From Bacteroidia bacterium (GTDB lineage: Bacteria; Bacteroidota; Bacteroidia; Chitinophagales; Saprospiraceae), in assembly GCA_030430845.1 (NCBI GenBank), contig JAUIKE010000039.1, forward strand, positions 1 through 54,914: a DNA stretch of 54,914 bases, written 5' to 3'. The translations under genes were made by a program, and so were the position numbers. Shown piece after piece: positions 28,595 through 38,611 of the stretch. Within the stretch, counting starts at the first letter, position 1. Each line of letters starts with the position of its first letter. A model generated the notes under the pieces. The model was not told the origin of the DNA. It ran no database searches and saw only the letters and a program-made list of their open reading frames with translations.

Positions 28595-31500
28595 TTAATC
28601 AAATTTTACGTCAAGGGCCAGTCCTCTCAATTCGTGAACCAATACGTTGAATGATTCCGGAATGTTAGGTTCTGGTAAGTTGTCTCCCTTGACAATGGCC
28701 TCGTAAGCCTTTGCTCTACCATTGATGTCATCTGACTTAATGGTAAGCAATTCCTGCAGGATATTTGAAGCACCGAATGCTTCCAATGCCCACACCTCCA
28801 TCTCACCGAAGCGCTGACCACCGAATTGAGCTTTACCACCCAATGGCTGTTGCGTAATAAGCGAGTAGGGCCCAATGGAACGAGCGTGCATCTTGTCATC
28901 TACCATGTGCGACAGCTTCAGCATGTAGATCACACCCACTGTAGCCTGCTGGTGGAAACGATCACCCGTTTCACCGTCAAACAAGTAGGTTTGTCCCAGA
29001 CTTGGGAGATCCGCTTTTTGGATAAACTCATCGATCTCTTCTTTGCTGGCTCCGTCAAAAATAGGAGTGGCAAATTTCAGTCCGAGTTTTTCACCGGCCC
29101 ATCCAAGTACTGTTTCAAAGATCTGCCCCAGGTTCATACGTGAAGGTACCCCAAGTGGGTTCAAAACGATATCAACGGGAGTTCCGTCCTCAAGGAACGG
29201 CATATCTTCGAGACGTACGATACGGGATACAATCCCCTTGTTTCCGTGACGCCCGGCCAGTTTGTCTCCTACTTTCAGCTTGCGCTTCTTAGCCATATAG
29301 ACCTTGGCCAGTTTTAACACACCTGCGGGCAGTTCATCACCAATACTGATATTGAACTTCTCACGCTTGTAGCGCCCTACTTCTTCGTTGTACTTAATGC
29401 TGTAGTTGTGCAACAACTTAGCAATGAGGCTATTGGTATCCGCATTATCGGTCCAGTTGCTGTAATCGATGGTCGCATATTCTATATCACGCAGTACTTC
29501 TGCTGTAAATTTAACGCCCTTAGCGATCAGGTCTTCATTGTAAATGGAGCGAACGCCGTTGGATGTTTTGTCTTTCAGCAGCACCATCAGCTTATCGACC
29601 AGTACAGTGAGCAATTCGTTGATTGCAATCTTATGCTGGTCTTCCAGCTTGGAGAGCAATTCTTTTTCTTGTGCTTTTTGTACTTTATCTTTTTTCGCTC
29701 TGGCAAAAAGTTGCTTGTTGATCACGATACCCTTAGTGGAGGGGGGCGCTTTCAGGGAAGCATCTTTCACATCTCCCGCTTTATCACCGAAGATGGCACG
29801 AAGCAGTTTCTCTTCCGGCGTAGGATCAGATTCCCCCTTTGGAGTAATCTTACCGATCAGGATATCCCCTTCTTTCACCCAGGCACCGACGCGGATGATA
29901 CCATTTTCATCCAGATCTTTAGTGGCCTCTTCACTCACATTAGGAATATCATTGGTCAACTCTTCCTCTCCCAGCTTCGTATCTCTAACATCCAGTTCGA
30001 AATGTTCGATATGTAGAGAAGTAAAGATATCTTCTCTTACAACCCGCTCAGACAGTACGATGGCATCTTCAAAGTTATATCCTTTCCAGGGCATGAAAGC
30101 CACTTTCAGGTTTTGACCAAGTGCCAGTTCACCTTTTTCAGTCGCATATCCATCACAAAGGATCTGTCCTTTCACCACCCGGTCGCCCCTTCTTACGATA
30201 GGACGCAGGTTGATGCAGGTCCCCTGGTTGGTACGGCGGAACTTGATCAATTCATAACGCTTACGCGCATCTTCAAAGGAAACCAGTTGCTCTTCTTCTG
30301 AACGATCGTATCGAATCACGATCTCTTTGGAATCGACGTATTCTACGACACCGTCGCCTTCTGCATTGATCAGCATGCGCGAGTCTCTGGCTACTTTTCC
30401 TTCCAGGCCGGTTCCCACGACTGGAGAGCTCGGACGTACCAGCGGTACGGCCTGACGTTGCATGTTGGACCCCATCAGGGCACGGTTAGCATCATCATTC
30501 TCAAGGAAAGGAATCATAGAAGCGGATACCCCAACAATTTGGTTTGGAGCTACATCCATGAATTCAATCTCCTCCGGAGTCAGAACAGGGAAATCACCGT
30601 GTTCGCGGCATTTAATCCTATCCAACTGGAAAGCACCTGTTTCGAGATCGATAGGAGCGTTGGCCTGAGCGATCTTTTTAAAGTCTTCCCCTTCTGCTGA
30701 CAGGTATTGTGGATCTCTTTCCACTACGACTCTTCCTTCTTCCACTTTTCGGTAAGGTGTTTCAAGGAATCCCATTTTATTCACCTTAGCGTGTACACAA
30801 AGGGTCGATATCAAACCAATATTCGGTCCTTCTGGTGTTTCAATGGTACACAGGCGGCCGTAGTGAGAATAGTGAACGTCACGAACCTCAAATCCGGCGC
30901 GTTCTCTGGACAGACCACCAGGCCCTAAGGCCGAAATCCGGCGTTTGTGCGTGATCTCAGAAAGCGGATTGGTTTGATCCAAAAATTGAGACAGCTGGCT
31001 GGTACCGAAAAACGAATTAATGACGGAGGAAAGGGTCCGTGCATTGATCAGATCGATTGGCGTAAATACCTCGTTATCCCGGACGTTCATCCGTTCGCGG
31101 ATGGTACGAGCCATACGAGCCAGACCTACACCGAACTGAGCATAGAGCTGCTCCCCTACTGTTCTAACCCGGCGATTGCTCAGGTGATCGATATCGTCAA
31201 TCTCCGCTTTTTGGTTCATCAGTTTCACCAGATATTTAACGATGGCGATGATGTCCTCCTTGGTCAGTACCAGGGTTTCCTTGTCGGTCGTCAGATTCAA
31301 TTTTTTATTGATCTTATAGCGGCCGACCTCGCCAAGGTTATATCTTTTATCGGAGAAGAACAGCTTATCGATGATACCGCGAGCGGTTTCTTCATCGGGT
31401 GGATCTGTACCTCTTAATTGACGGTAAATATATTGGACTGCCTCCATTTCTGAGCTGGAGGGATCTTTTTGCAAAGTATTGTATATGATGGAATAGTCTT

Positions 31501-32422
31501 CCTCTACTTCTTCTTTTTGGAGGACGACTACGTCTTCAGTTTCTGCTTCTAGGATGAGCTTAATGTTATCTTCATCCAGGACAACATCGCGTTCCAGGAT
31601 GATTTCATTACGCTCAATGGTAACAACCTCACCGGTGTCTTCATCGACGAAGTCTTCGGTCCAACTACGCAAAACCCGCGCGGCCAATTTGCGGCCGATG
31701 GATTTTTCGAGTTCTTTTTCGGTAGCTTTTACTTCATCGGCCAGATCGAAGATATCCAGTATGGCCTTATCAGTATCAAAGCCGATGGCTCTGAGCAAGG
31801 TAGTAACCGGGAATTTTTTCTTACGATCGATGTAAGCATACATGACCGTATTAATATCCGTTGCGAATTCCATCCAGGCGCCTTTAAAAGGAATCACTCT
31901 GGCAGAATAGATCTTGGTACCGTTTGGGTGAAAGCTTTGTCCAAAGAATACCCCTGGAGAACGGTGAAGCTGAGATACAATAACGCGTTCTGCTCCGTTG
32001 ATGACGAAGGTTCCCTTGGGTGTCATGTAAGGAATATTTCCGAGGAAAACATCCTGCACGATGGTTTGGAAATCCACGTGTTCTTCGTCATTACAGGACA
32101 GTCGAAGTTTGGCTTTTAAAGGCACGCTGTAGGTCAATCCACGCTGCATACATTCTGCGATGGTGTAGCGGGGAGGGTCTACGAAATAGTCCAGGAACTC
32201 CAGAACAAAGATGTTTCTGGCATCTGTTATGGGGAAGTTTTCCTGGAACACCTTATAAAGCCCTTCGTTCATCCGATTTTCAGGAGTAGTTTCCAGTTGG
32301 AAGAACTCCATGAAAGATTTGAGTTGTATCTCGAGTAAGTCAGGGTATTGTTTGGCGAGTTTAATTTTGCCGAAGTTAAAACGTTTTTCTTCGGCTTTGA
32401 GTACGTTTCCGTTTGATGTCAT
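28595..32422 (-). CDS. rpoB: DNA-directed RNA polymerase subunit beta
   Basis: 1275 aa, starting [21 protein letters not shown]. The core is complete: the rifampicin region around [41 protein letters not shown], the [20 protein letters not shown] motif, and [12 protein letters not shown]. The C-terminal [21 protein letters not shown] is present. Rifampicin-contact residues look wild type ([15 protein letters not shown]). It lies between rplL, with a 216-nt structured gap, and rpoC. Confidence 0.99.
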   Translation of the reverse strand: MTSNGNVLKAEEKRFNFGKIKLAKQYPDLLEIQLKSFMEFFQLETTPENRMNEGLYKVFQENFPITDARNIFVLEFLDYFVDPPRYTIAECMQRGLTYSVPLKAKLRLSCNDEEHVDFQTIVQDVFLGNIPYMTPKGTFVINGAERVIVSQLHRSPGVFFGQSFHPNGTKIYSARVIPFKGAWMEFATDINTVMYAYIDRKKKFPVTTLLRAIGFDTDKAILDIFDLADEVKATEKELEKSIGRKLAARVLRSWTEDFVDEDTGEVVTIERNEIILERDVVLDEDNIKLILEAETEDVVVLQKEEVEEDYSIIYNTLQKDPSSSEMEAVQYIYRQLRGTDPPDEETARGIIDKLFFSDKRYNLGEVGRYKINKKLNLTTDKETLVLTKEDIIAIVKYLVKLMNQKAEIDDIDHLSNRRVRTVGEQLYAQFGVGLARMARTIRERMNVRDNEVFTPIDLINARTLSSVINSFFGTSQLSQFLDQTNPLSEITHKRRISALGPGGLSRERAGFEVRDVHYSHYGRLCTIETPEGPNIGLISTLCVHAKVNKMGFLETPYRKVEEGRVVVERDPQYLSAEGEDFKKIAQANAPIDLETGAFQLDRIKCREHGDFPVLTPEEIEFMDVAPNQIVGVSASMIPFLENDDANRALMGSNMQRQAVPLVRPSSPVVGTGLEGKVARDSRMLINAEGDGVVEYVDSKEIVIRYDRSEEEQLVSFEDARKRYELIKFRRTNQGTCINLRPIVRRGDRVVKGQILCDGYATEKGELALGQNLKVAFMPWKGYNFEDAIVLSERVVREDIFTSLHIEHFELDVRDTKLGEEELTNDIPNVSEEATKDLDENGIIRVGAWVKEGDILIGKITPKGESDPTPEEKLLRAIFGDKAGDVKDASLKAPPSTKGIVINKQLFARAKKDKVQKAQEKELLSKLEDQHKIAINELLTVLVDKLMVLLKDKTSNGVRSIYNEDLIAKGVKFTAEVLRDIEYATIDYSNWTDNADTNSLIAKLLHNYSIKYNEEVGRYKREKFNISIGDELPAGVLKLAKVYMAKKRKLKVGDKLAGRHGNKGIVSRIVRLEDMPFLEDGTPVDIVLNPLGVPSRMNLGQIFETVLGWAGEKLGLKFATPIFDGASKEEIDEFIQKADLPSLGQTYLFDGETGDRFHQQATVGVIYMLKLSHMVDDKMHARSIGPYSLITQQPLGGKAQFGGQRFGEMEVWALEAFGASNILQELLTIKSDDINGRAKAYEAIVKGDNLPEPNIPESFNVLVHELRGLALDVKFD

Positions 32423-32451
32423 TGCAACCTTTCTTTAATTTGTTGGGTGAT

Positions 32452-32571
32452 GGGCTAAGCTTTTGGCGCATCACATATAATATACCCATATGGTATCTGA
32501 AAAGTTCATCCGAACCGGAACTTTGATATACGACGATAGGCTTAGCCAATCTATAACAATTGGCTAAGCCT
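32452..32571 (-). promoter_or_regulatory. Alternative hairpins between rplL and rpoB (attenuator-like)
   Basis: In transcript order, segment A (32571-32559) pairs perfectly over 13 bp with B (32550-32538, ttggctaagcc). A third segment C (32461-32452, AGCTTAGCCC) can instead pair with B over about 8 bp. The three-way geometry resembles an attenuator or RNA-processing site. In E. coli an attenuator and an RNase III site occupy the same gap between rplL and rpoB. No strong T-tract follows A:B. Confidence 0.45.
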
Positions 32572-32638
32572 TGGCATCGCAAACTTGCAGTAATTTTTCC
32601 AGTAAGAAGTTTTTATATCTACTGCAACAAATACAAGC

Positions 32639-33028
32639 TTACTTAAGTTCAACCTCAGCACCTACAGCTTCCAGAGCTTTCTTCAATTCTTCAGCTTCTT
32701 CTTTAGAAACGCCTTCTTTAACAGCAGAAGGAGCACCGTCTACTAATTCTTTAGCTTCTTTCAAGCCCAGGCCGAGCAAGTTTTTCACTTCTTTAACTAC
32801 TTTCAGCTTTGCAGCACCGGCAGAATTCAACATAACGTCAAATTCAGTTTGTTCTTCAGCGGCACCTCCGGCATCACCACCAGCAGCAGCACCACCTACA
32901 GCCATTGCAACAGGAGCAGCAGCAGCTGGTTTGATACCATATTCGTCTTCCAAAATTTTAGCAAGTTCACTCACTTCCTTGATAGTCAAGTTAACAAGAG
33001 TTTCTGCTATGTCTTTTAATTCAGCCAT
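32639..33028 (-). CDS. rplL: 50S ribosomal protein L7/L12
   Basis: 129 aa, including the alanine/glycine-rich hinge ([24 protein letters not shown], ~residues 35-58). The C-terminal translation-factor-binding domain follows: [27 protein letters not shown]. The N-terminal dimerisation helix begins [19 protein letters not shown]. It forms the ribosomal stalk with L10. rplJ is 102 nt upstream and rpoB is downstream. Confidence 0.98.
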   Translation of the reverse strand: MAELKDIAETLVNLTIKEVSELAKILEDEYGIKPAAAAPVAMAVGGAAAGGDAGGAAEEQTEFDVMLNSAGAAKLKVVKEVKNLLGLGLKEAKELVDGAPSAVKEGVSKEEAEELKKALEAVGAEVELK

Positions 33029-33130
33029 TTTAAAAAAATTTAATTTACCGTTTAACTAATTAATTAAGCGGTGCGTAACATAATTTATAAGAGACGAGTG
33101 GTCTGCTCAAGAGCCACTCTGGTGGAAGCC

Positions 33131-33691
33131 TTACTTCCCTTTTTGTTCGATGGCGGTCAGGATACCTGAAATGGTATTGCCACCATAGTTGACCAATCCG
33201 GCCAGTGTTTGTTCGCTGGAAGTCAGTTGAGACACCAGGTTCGCTGCAGGTCCCTGCAGTTTGGTGATCAGTTCGCCCAGCAAATCTTCCTTTGATTTCA
33301 GTTTTGTCAGGAAGTCCAGTTGATCATCACCAACGATTACATCCTGATCGATATAAGCAGCTTTGAGGGTTGGTTTCTCCCCTTTATCGCCACGGTATTC
33401 TTTGATTACTTTTGCAGGAGCTTTTCCCTCTTCAGAGAAGAGGATAGCCGTTGTACCTTTCAGAGAATTATACAATCCTTCATAGGCAGTATCAGAAACG
33501 CGTTCCATGGCTTTGCGAATCAATGTATTCTTAACCATGCGCATTTCAACATTGTGTTCGAAGCATTTTCTTCTAAGATCAGTCGTGTCAGCTACGTTTA
33601 AGCTGGAAGGATCTGTCAGATAGAAAAACTTCGATTCTTTCAACTTTTCGGCCAACTCCTCGATTACAACCGTTTTTTGTGCTTTATTCAT
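33131..33691 (-). CDS. rplJ: 50S ribosomal protein L10
   Basis: 186 aa from the ATG at 33691 (MNKAQKTVVIEELAEKLKESKFFYLTD). A GTG two codons upstream (33697) is also in frame but less likely. The rRNA-binding domain shows LRRKCFEHNVEMRMVKNTLIRKAM, and the C-terminal helix anchors L12 dimers. It lies 20 nt after rplA. In E. coli L10-L12 represses its own operon; no matching leader is identified here. Confidence 0.97.
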   Translation of the reverse strand: MNKAQKTVVIEELAEKLKESKFFYLTDPSSLNVADTTDLRRKCFEHNVEMRMVKNTLIRKAMERVSDTAYEGLYNSLKGTTAILFSEEGKAPAKVIKEYRGDKGEKPTLKAAYIDQDVIVGDDQLDFLTKLKSKEDLLGELITKLQGPAANLVSQLTSSEQTLAGLVNYGGNTISGILTAIEQKGK

Positions 33692-33711
33692 TACCACATT
33701 CTTTTTAAAGG

Positions 33712-34404
33712 TTAACGAAGAGATTTGACATCTACTTTAATGCCTGGGCTCATGGTACTGGCTACAGTCACCGACTTCATATAAGTCCCTTTGGCAGTAG
33801 ATGGCTTCATCCGCAATAGCGTTGTAAGCAATTCATTAGCGTTGTCTTTGAGCTTTTCGGGCTCGAACGAAACGCGGCCGACTGAAGAGTGGATGATCCC
33901 GTATTTATCAACACGGAAAGAGATTTTACCCTTTTTCACTTCAGCTACAGCATCCCCGACATTAGGTGTAACAGTACCTGTTTTGGGGTTAGGCATCAGT
34001 CCGCGAGGTCCCAGTACCCGGCCGATACGTCCCACCTTAGCCATAACCTGTGGCATGGCGATCACTACGTCCACATCGGTCCAACCGTCCTGTACCTTTT
34101 GGATAAATTCATCCAGGCCTGCATAGTCTGCCCCTGCTGCTTTAGCTTCTTCTTCTTTATCTGGAGTACAAAAAACCAGCACTCTTTTCGACTTACCGGT
34201 ACCGTGAGGAAGGCTGACCGTTCCTCTCAGTGCCTGATCGGCTTTACGCGGATCTATACCTAATCGGACGTGCAGATCAACGGAAGCGTCGAACTTAGCC
34301 ACATTCACCTCTTTGACGAGGGCCATGGCCTCATCGAGAGAATATACCTTATCGGTCTCGACTTTGGCATTGGCTTTTGCTCTTTTTTTTCCAACTTTTG
34401 CCAT
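33712..34404 (-). CDS. rplA: 50S ribosomal protein L1
   Basis: 230 aa. The L1 signature is present: [30 protein letters not shown]. The N-terminus is [15 protein letters not shown] and the C-terminal [17 protein letters not shown] is intact. It binds 23S rRNA at the L1 stalk and usually controls the rplK-rplA pair by binding its mRNA. It lies 63 nt after rplK; the gap has a weak hairpin only. Confidence 0.98.
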   Translation of the reverse strand: MAKVGKKRAKANAKVETDKVYSLDEAMALVKEVNVAKFDASVDLHVRLGIDPRKADQALRGTVSLPHGTGKSKRVLVFCTPDKEEEAKAAGADYAGLDEFIQKVQDGWTDVDVVIAMPQVMAKVGRIGRVLGPRGLMPNPKTGTVTPNVGDAVAEVKKGKISFRVDKYGIIHSSVGRVSFEPEKLKDNANELLTTLLRMKPSTAKGTYMKSVTVASTMSPGIKVDVKSLR

Positions 34405-34467
34405 TGCAATTTTATTTAAGGTGCTAACGTCCCTGTCTGAGCAGGAACTCCCTGTTATTTAATCTGT

Positions 34468-34929
34468 TTAACTATCACTGGCACTTTCGCCCTCCCAGGG
34501 AGGAGTACCTTTTACATTGATCCCCATGCTTCTGGCTGTACCGGCTACCATTTTCATACCTGACTCTACTGTAAAGCAGTTGAGGTCAGGCATTTTATTT
34601 TCAGCGATAGCTCTTACCTGATCCCAGGTAACGGAACCGACTTTTCTACGGTTTGACTCATCGGAGCCGCTTTTCAGTTTCGCTGCTTCCAGGAGTTGTA
34701 TAGCCGCAGGAGGAGTCTTTATAACAAACTCGAAAGATTTATCTTTAAAAACGGTGATCACCACAGGCAACAGTTTGCCGGGCTGATCCTGCGTTTTCGC
34801 GTTAAATCTTTTGCAAAACTCCATGATATTCAGCCCCTTAGCACCAAGTGCCGGTCCAACTGGAGGAGCGGGGTTTGCCGCGCCGCCACGTACCTGAAGT
34901 TTTACATACGTTTCAATTTCCTTTGCCAT
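34468..34929 (-). CDS. rplK: 50S ribosomal protein L11
   Basis: 153 aa. It starts [43 protein letters not shown], with the proline-rich N-terminal loop targeted by thiopeptides. The RNA-binding C-domain includes [23 protein letters not shown] short extra C-terminal tail ([11 protein letters not shown]) is a little longer than in E. coli. It lies downstream of nusG. Confidence 0.98.
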   Translation of the reverse strand: MAKEIETYVKLQVRGGAANPAPPVGPALGAKGLNIMEFCKRFNAKTQDQPGKLLPVVITVFKDKSFEFVIKTPPAAIQLLEAAKLKSGSDESNRRKVGSVTWDQVRAIAENKMPDLNCFTVESGMKMVAGTARSMGINVKGTPPWEGESASDS

Positions 34930-35016
34930 TTCGTTATTTTTTACGCAAAAACTTAACTTTCGTCACTTTAGGGAAGCATCCTTTATGGAACTAAAGCAAC
35001 CTATATTTATATGATA

Positions 35017-35565
35017 CTAGGATGTTTTCTCTACCTGCATGAAGTTTAACTCCACCTCTGTACCTCTACCAAAGATCTTTACGATCACCTTGAGTTTCTT
35101 TTTCTCTTCATTCACTTCCTGAATATCTCCAACGAACTCACTGAAGGGACCGTCGATGATCTTCACCGTTTCTCCAACAATATATGGTTCGATCAATGAT
35201 TCTCCGGAATCCTGAGACTCATCAACCTTACCGAGCATCCGGTTAGCTTCAGTAGCACGCATAGGTACCGGATTACTTTTGCCCAAGAAGTGGATGACGT
35301 TAGGAATGTTGGCGATGGCATTGATCATTTCTCCCGAAAACTTAGAGGGGATGGCTTCGATCAAGATATAGCCAGGAAGGATATTTCTTTCTGATATAAC
35401 CTTTTTACCATTCCTAATTTTGTAGACCTTCTCTGTAGGTACCAGGACCGAGGTAATAAAATCTTCCCACTTATTGATCTGGATTTCCTTTTCAATACGC
35501 TCGCGGATTTTACGTTCTTTCCCACTAATTACCCTCAGAGAATACCACTTCTTTTCTTCAGACAT
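35017..35565 (-). CDS. nusG: Transcription termination/antitermination protein NusG
   Basis: 182 aa. The N-terminal NGN domain (KKWYSLRVISGKERKIRERIE, then RNILPGYILIEA) is followed by the KOW domain (GETVKIIDGPFSEFVGDIQEVNEEKKKLKV). The length is typical of the short housekeeping form. It binds RNA polymerase and links to Rho or the ribosome. It lies 17 nt downstream of secE on the same strand. Confidence 0.97.
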   Translation of the reverse strand: MSEEKKWYSLRVISGKERKIRERIEKEIQINKWEDFITSVLVPTEKVYKIRNGKKVISERNILPGYILIEAIPSKFSGEMINAIANIPNVIHFLGKSNPVPMRATEANRMLGKVDESQDSGESLIEPYIVGETVKIIDGPFSEFVGDIQEVNEEKKKLKVIVKIFGRGTEVELNFMQVEKTS

Positions 35566-35582
35566 TCAACTTTCCTTTTTGG

Positions 35583-35771
35583 TTAAAGGTCATATATAAA
35601 ATCGAGCACCCCTTTAGAGATCAGGTCCATCACAAAAATGATCAACGCAAAGATCAGGGAAGCTATTAAAACAACAATGGTGCTGCTGGTAAGGCTGGAC
35701 CAGGTTGGCCAGGTTACTTTATTCAGCAGTTCGTTGTAACTTTCCTTTACGTATAAAACTAGTCTTTCCAT
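35583..35771 (-). CDS. secE: Preprotein translocase subunit SecE
   Basis: 62 aa, the short single-helix form usual in most bacteria. An amphipathic cytoplasmic helix (YVKESYNELLNKVTWPTWSSL, with the conserved KVTWPT motif) precedes one transmembrane helix (~30-52). With SecY and SecG it forms the inner-membrane export channel. It follows tRNA-Trp and precedes nusG, as in most bacteria. Confidence 0.97.
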   Translation of the reverse strand: MERLVLYVKESYNELLNKVTWPTWSSLTSSTIVVLIASLIFALIIFVMDLISKGVLDFIYDL

Positions 35772-35846
35772 CGCGGTTCAAATTATAATTTCACGAGTTG
35801 TGAGTTTTTGCCATCCGGCGAAATCTCAACCCGCAAATTTTGGTTG

Positions 35847-35919
35847 CACGGGCAGAAGGATTCGAACCCTCGGCCTACGGTTTTGGAGACCGTCGCTCTA
35901 CCAGCTGAGCTATGCCCGT
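35847..35919 (-). tRNA. tRNA-Trp (CCA)
   Basis: 73 nt. Acceptor ACGGGCA/TGCCCGT, D-arm GCTC...GAGC, anticodon stem ACGGT with loop CTCCAAA (anticodon CCA), and T-loop GTTCGAATC. The G discriminator and CA follow in the genomic sequence. It sits between tuf and secE. Confidence 0.97.
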
Positions 35920-35962
35920 GTATAAAGAAGATCAAGCTATGAAATGAGAAGCTTTAAAATTA

Positions 35963-35998
35963 GTAAAATCAGCTCCGCCCGAGGCGGAGTGATTTTAC
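35963..35998 (-). terminator. Terminator downstream of tuf
   Basis: Arms 35963-35979 and 35983-35998 pair over 16 bp with one bulge (core ctccgcc/ggcggag, loop cga). The stem lies between the tuf stop and tRNA-Trp, so it may partly separate tRNA-tuf transcripts from the secE-rpoC unit. Confidence 0.7.
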
Positions 35999-36068
35999 CA
36001 ATTACTTATGTTCTTTTCAGAATAACTTGACCTTCTAAATTTATTTAATGCGGTGGTTGCCCCCCGTA

Positions 36069-37265
36069 TTATTCAATGATTTCAGTAACCTGTCCGGCAC
36101 CTACGGTACGGCCACCTTCACGAATCGCGAAACGCAGACCTTTTTCCATAGCGATTGGGTTGATCAGGCTTACTTCCAGTGAAACGTTATCACCAGGCAT
36201 TACCATTTCTACACCATCCGGAAGAATAACATCACCTGTTACATCTGTTGTACGGAAGTAGAACTGAGGGCGGTATCCGTTGAAGAATGGTGTGTGACGA
36301 CCACCTTCGTCTTTACCCAGTACGTACACCTCACACTTGAACTTCAGGTGTGGCTTAACAGAACCAGGCTTACAGATGACCATTCCACGCTTGATCGCTT
36401 CTTTATCAACACCACGAAGCAGCAGACCGGCATTGTCACCAGCTTCACCGCGGTCAAGAAGTTTGCGGAACATCTCTACTCCTGTAATTACTGAAGTGAT
36501 AGGCTTTTCATCAGCACCCATCATACCTACGATCTCAACAGGATCACCTACTTTGATCACACCACGTTCGATACGACCCGTAGCTACGGTTCCACGACCT
36601 GTGATAGAGAATACGTCCTCAACAGGCATCAGGAAATCCTTATCTACAGCACGAACAGGCTCGGGGATCTGCTCATCCACAGCATCCATCAATTCTTTGA
36701 TCGCCTTTATGCCTTCCGGATCATCTTCCAGAGCTTTCAGGGCAGAACCCTGGATAACGGCAGCGTTATCACCATCGAATTCGTACTGATCTAACAATTC
36801 ACGAACTTCCATTTCTACAAGTTCGAGCATTTCTTCGTCATCAACAAGGTCAACCTTGTTCATGAAGACAACAATTTTAGGTACACCTACCTGGCGAGCA
36901 AGCAGGATGTGCTCACGAGTTTGAGGCATCGGACCGTCAGTGGCAGCAACCACAAGGATCGCTCCATCCATCTGAGCCGCACCAGTAACCATGTTCTTAA
37001 CATAGTCGGCGTGACCAGGACAGTCTACGTGTGCGTAGTGACGATTAACTGTTTCGTACTCTACGTGAGCTGTGTTGATTGTAATACCTCTTTCCTTTTC
37101 CTCAGGAGCAGCATCGATTGAATCATAGTCTTTCTTAGCTGCCAGGCCATCTTTAGAAAGTACATATGTGATTGCTGCAGTCAATGTGGTTTTACCATGG
37201 TCAACATGCCCAATAGTCCCAATGTTAAGGTGAGGTTTCGTGCGCTGAAAAGTATCCTTAGCCAT
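36069..37265 (-). CDS. tuf: Elongation factor Tu
   Basis: 398 aa. GTPase motifs: GHVDHGKT (~19-26), [12 protein letters not shown] (~81-92), NKVDLVDD (~136). Domains 2 and 3 end in [15 protein letters not shown]. It delivers aminoacyl-tRNA to the ribosome. Four tRNA genes lie directly upstream (thr-tyr-gly-thr) and tRNA-Trp directly downstream, the same order as the E. coli tufB cluster. Confidence 0.99.
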   Translation of the reverse strand: MAKDTFQRTKPHLNIGTIGHVDHGKTTLTAAITYVLSKDGLAAKKDYDSIDAAPEEKERGITINTAHVEYETVNRHYAHVDCPGHADYVKNMVTGAAQMDGAILVVAATDGPMPQTREHILLARQVGVPKIVVFMNKVDLVDDEEMLELVEMEVRELLDQYEFDGDNAAVIQGSALKALEDDPEGIKAIKELMDAVDEQIPEPVRAVDKDFLMPVEDVFSITGRGTVATGRIERGVIKVGDPVEIVGMMGADEKPITSVITGVEMFRKLLDRGEAGDNAGLLLRGVDKEAIKRGMVICKPGSVKPHLKFKCEVYVLGKDEGGRHTPFFNGYRPQFYFRTTDVTGDVILPDGVEMVMPGDNVSLEVSLINPIAMEKGLRFAIREGGRTVGAGQVTEIIE

Positions 37266-37326
37266 CGATTTTCAATTTTAAGATAAAGAAAGTATATAAA
37301 ACTTTGATTTTTAATCGTAATGATGG

Positions 37327-37398
<72 letters not shown>

Positions 37399-37412
37399 AA
37401 ATCAAAAAATGG

Positions 37413-37485
37413 AGCGGGAGACGAGGCTCGAACCCGCGACCCTCAGCTTGGAAGGCTGATGCTCTACCAACTGAGCTACTCCCGC
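37413..37485 (-). tRNA. tRNA-Gly (TCC)
   Basis: 73 nt. Acceptor GCGGGAG/CTCCCGC, anticodon stem TCAGC/GCTGA with loop CTTCCAA (anticodon TCC), T-loop GTTCGAGCC. Third of the four tRNAs upstream of tuf. Confidence 0.97.
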
Positions 37486-37575
37486 TTTTAAACCAACCGA
37501 AGCTACAGCAAAGGTAGGTTACCATTTATTTTAAATGTCAATAGTCCACCTTCGCAAAAGCTCCGGTGGACAATG

Positions 37576-37658
37576 TGGGGGTGATAGGATTCGAACCTAT
37601 TCAGTCAGAGACACCAGATTTACAGTCTGGCCCGGCTCTCCCACTCCGGCGCACCCCC
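37576..37658 (-). tRNA. tRNA-Tyr (GTA)
   Basis: 83 nt with a long variable arm, as expected for bacterial tRNA-Tyr. Acceptor GGGGGTG/CACCCCC with A discriminator, anticodon stem CCAGA/TCTGG with loop CTGTAAA (anticodon GTA). Confidence 0.97.
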
Positions 37659-37765
37659 TTATTTCATTTTACCATTTGTTTTTTTTTGTAATTTATTAAT
37701 TTAACGGCCTCTGACACTTCAAAAACGGCCAAAAGACCAAATTAACAAACTGCAAAACAAACAAG

Positions 37766-37839
37766 AGCCAGCAGAGGGATTCGAACCCCCGACCCGCTGA
37801 TTACAAATCAGCTGCTCTGGCCAACTGAGCTATGCTGGC
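37766..37839 (-). tRNA. tRNA-Thr (TGT)
   Basis: 74 nt. Acceptor GCCAGCA/TGCTGGC with T discriminator, anticodon stem GCTGA/TCAGC with loop TTTGTAA (anticodon TGT), T-loop GTTCGAATC. First gene after the strong promoter at 37897-37926. Confidence 0.97.
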
Positions 37840-37896
37840 ATCAATTTTTTGGCGGTTTTTTCAAACCCGCTCAAGGTCTTTTCCTCAAAGCGATTG

Positions 37897-37926
37897 CAAA
37901 GATATATTAATTGGATCAAAAATCAA
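37897..37926 (-). promoter_or_regulatory. Consensus promoter of the tRNA-tuf operon
   Basis: On the minus strand TTG (37926-37924) and TATCTTTG (37904-37897) are separated by 19 nt, a perfect TTG-N19-TAnnTTTG match. It lies about 57 nt upstream of tRNA-Thr(TGT) and reads into the tRNA-tuf cluster. Confidence 0.8.
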
Positions 37927-38015
37927 ATACTTTGCTGTTTTTTTTATGCTTTATTATGAGGATGGCGCAAATTTAGAAACTTCCCATTAATTAAGAAATA
38001 TTTAATGCAAAAAAT

Positions 38016-38115
38016 AAAGAGGCGGCCTCTAAACCCATACATAGAAAATTGTAATTATCCCCGGAGAGGCATAATTTTTTAAACTTCAATGCACGGACCT
38101 ACCGGCCGCCTCTTT
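38016..38115. ncRNA. Candidate structured RNA or large-loop terminator downstream of hpf
   Basis: Perfect 12-bp arms (38016-38027 and 38104-38115; aaagaggcggcc/ggccgcctcttt) enclose 76 nt. T-tracts follow on either strand, stronger on the plus strand. Inside, gcctct (38025-38030) can pair alternatively with agaggc (38065-38070), and attat/ataat can form a small stem. It may simply terminate hpf. The large structured interior suggests a ~100-nt RNA, but the strand and function are not established. Confidence 0.35.
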
Positions 38116-38125
38116 TTTTCTATAT

Positions 38126-38422
38126 TTAATGTGCAAATTTGCTTTTAAATTTCTTTATCTGTTTGCTCAGTGCCTTTACCACATCATCCGTAGCGGCTTC
38201 AAAGGTTTTGCTGGTAGCTTTGGCAAAAAGTTGGTCCCCCGGTACGTTTAAACTTACTTCCACTAGCTTATCCCTGACTTGTCCTGAATTTTCTAACCTC
38301 AATTTTACTTTCGCATTAATTATCTGATCTGAGAGTTTTTCAAGCTTGCTCAGTTTTTCTTCAATGAAGTCCAGTAATTTGGCGTCTGCTTTGAATTGAA
38401 TGGCTTCGGTAGTTACTTTCAT
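38126..38422 (-). CDS. hpf: Ribosome hibernation promoting factor, short form
   Basis: 98 aa, a short HPF/RaiA-type protein (MKVTTEAIQFKADAKLLDFIEEKLSKLEKL...). It has the beta-alpha-beta-beta-beta-alpha fold and the conserved D-V-V-K-A-L-x-x-Q-I-K-K-F-K end. It binds the decoding centre of idle 30S/70S ribosomes in stationary phase. It lies between the xerC/D-type gene and the tRNA-tuf operon; hairpins occupy both flanks. Confidence 0.9.
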   Translation of the reverse strand: MKVTTEAIQFKADAKLLDFIEEKLSKLEKLSDQIINAKVKLRLENSGQVRDKLVEVSLNVPGDQLFAKATSKTFEAATDDVVKALSKQIKKFKSKFAH

Positions 38423-38460
38423 AATGTTCTGTTTTAAGTAGTTAGAAAAGTGTGGGTAGA

Positions 38461-38605
38461 GACTGTCTCATCCGCCTGAGGCGGATTCGCCAGCCAATTT
38501 TATTTTTTAGGGAGGTGTTTTTTGAGCCCGTTCGGGCTCAAAAAACACCTCCCTAAAAGTAGATTATAGGGCAGCTCATAACGACGAAGGAGTTATGAGA
38601 CAGCC
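38461..38605. repeat. Nested hairpin cluster between xerC/D and hpf
   Basis: Outer arms gactgtctca (38461-38470) and tgagacagcc (38596-38605) pair over 10 bp with one wobble. Inside are ccgcctgaggcgg, a perfect 25-bp stem (38505-38529/38534-38558, loop gttc), and an imperfect hairpin at 38568-38605. The GGCTGTCTCA and CCGCCTGAGGCGG words are shared with the hairpin at 13283-13329. It probably acts as a terminator for the recombinase gene. Confidence 0.7.
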
Positions 38606-38611
38606 CTTCTT

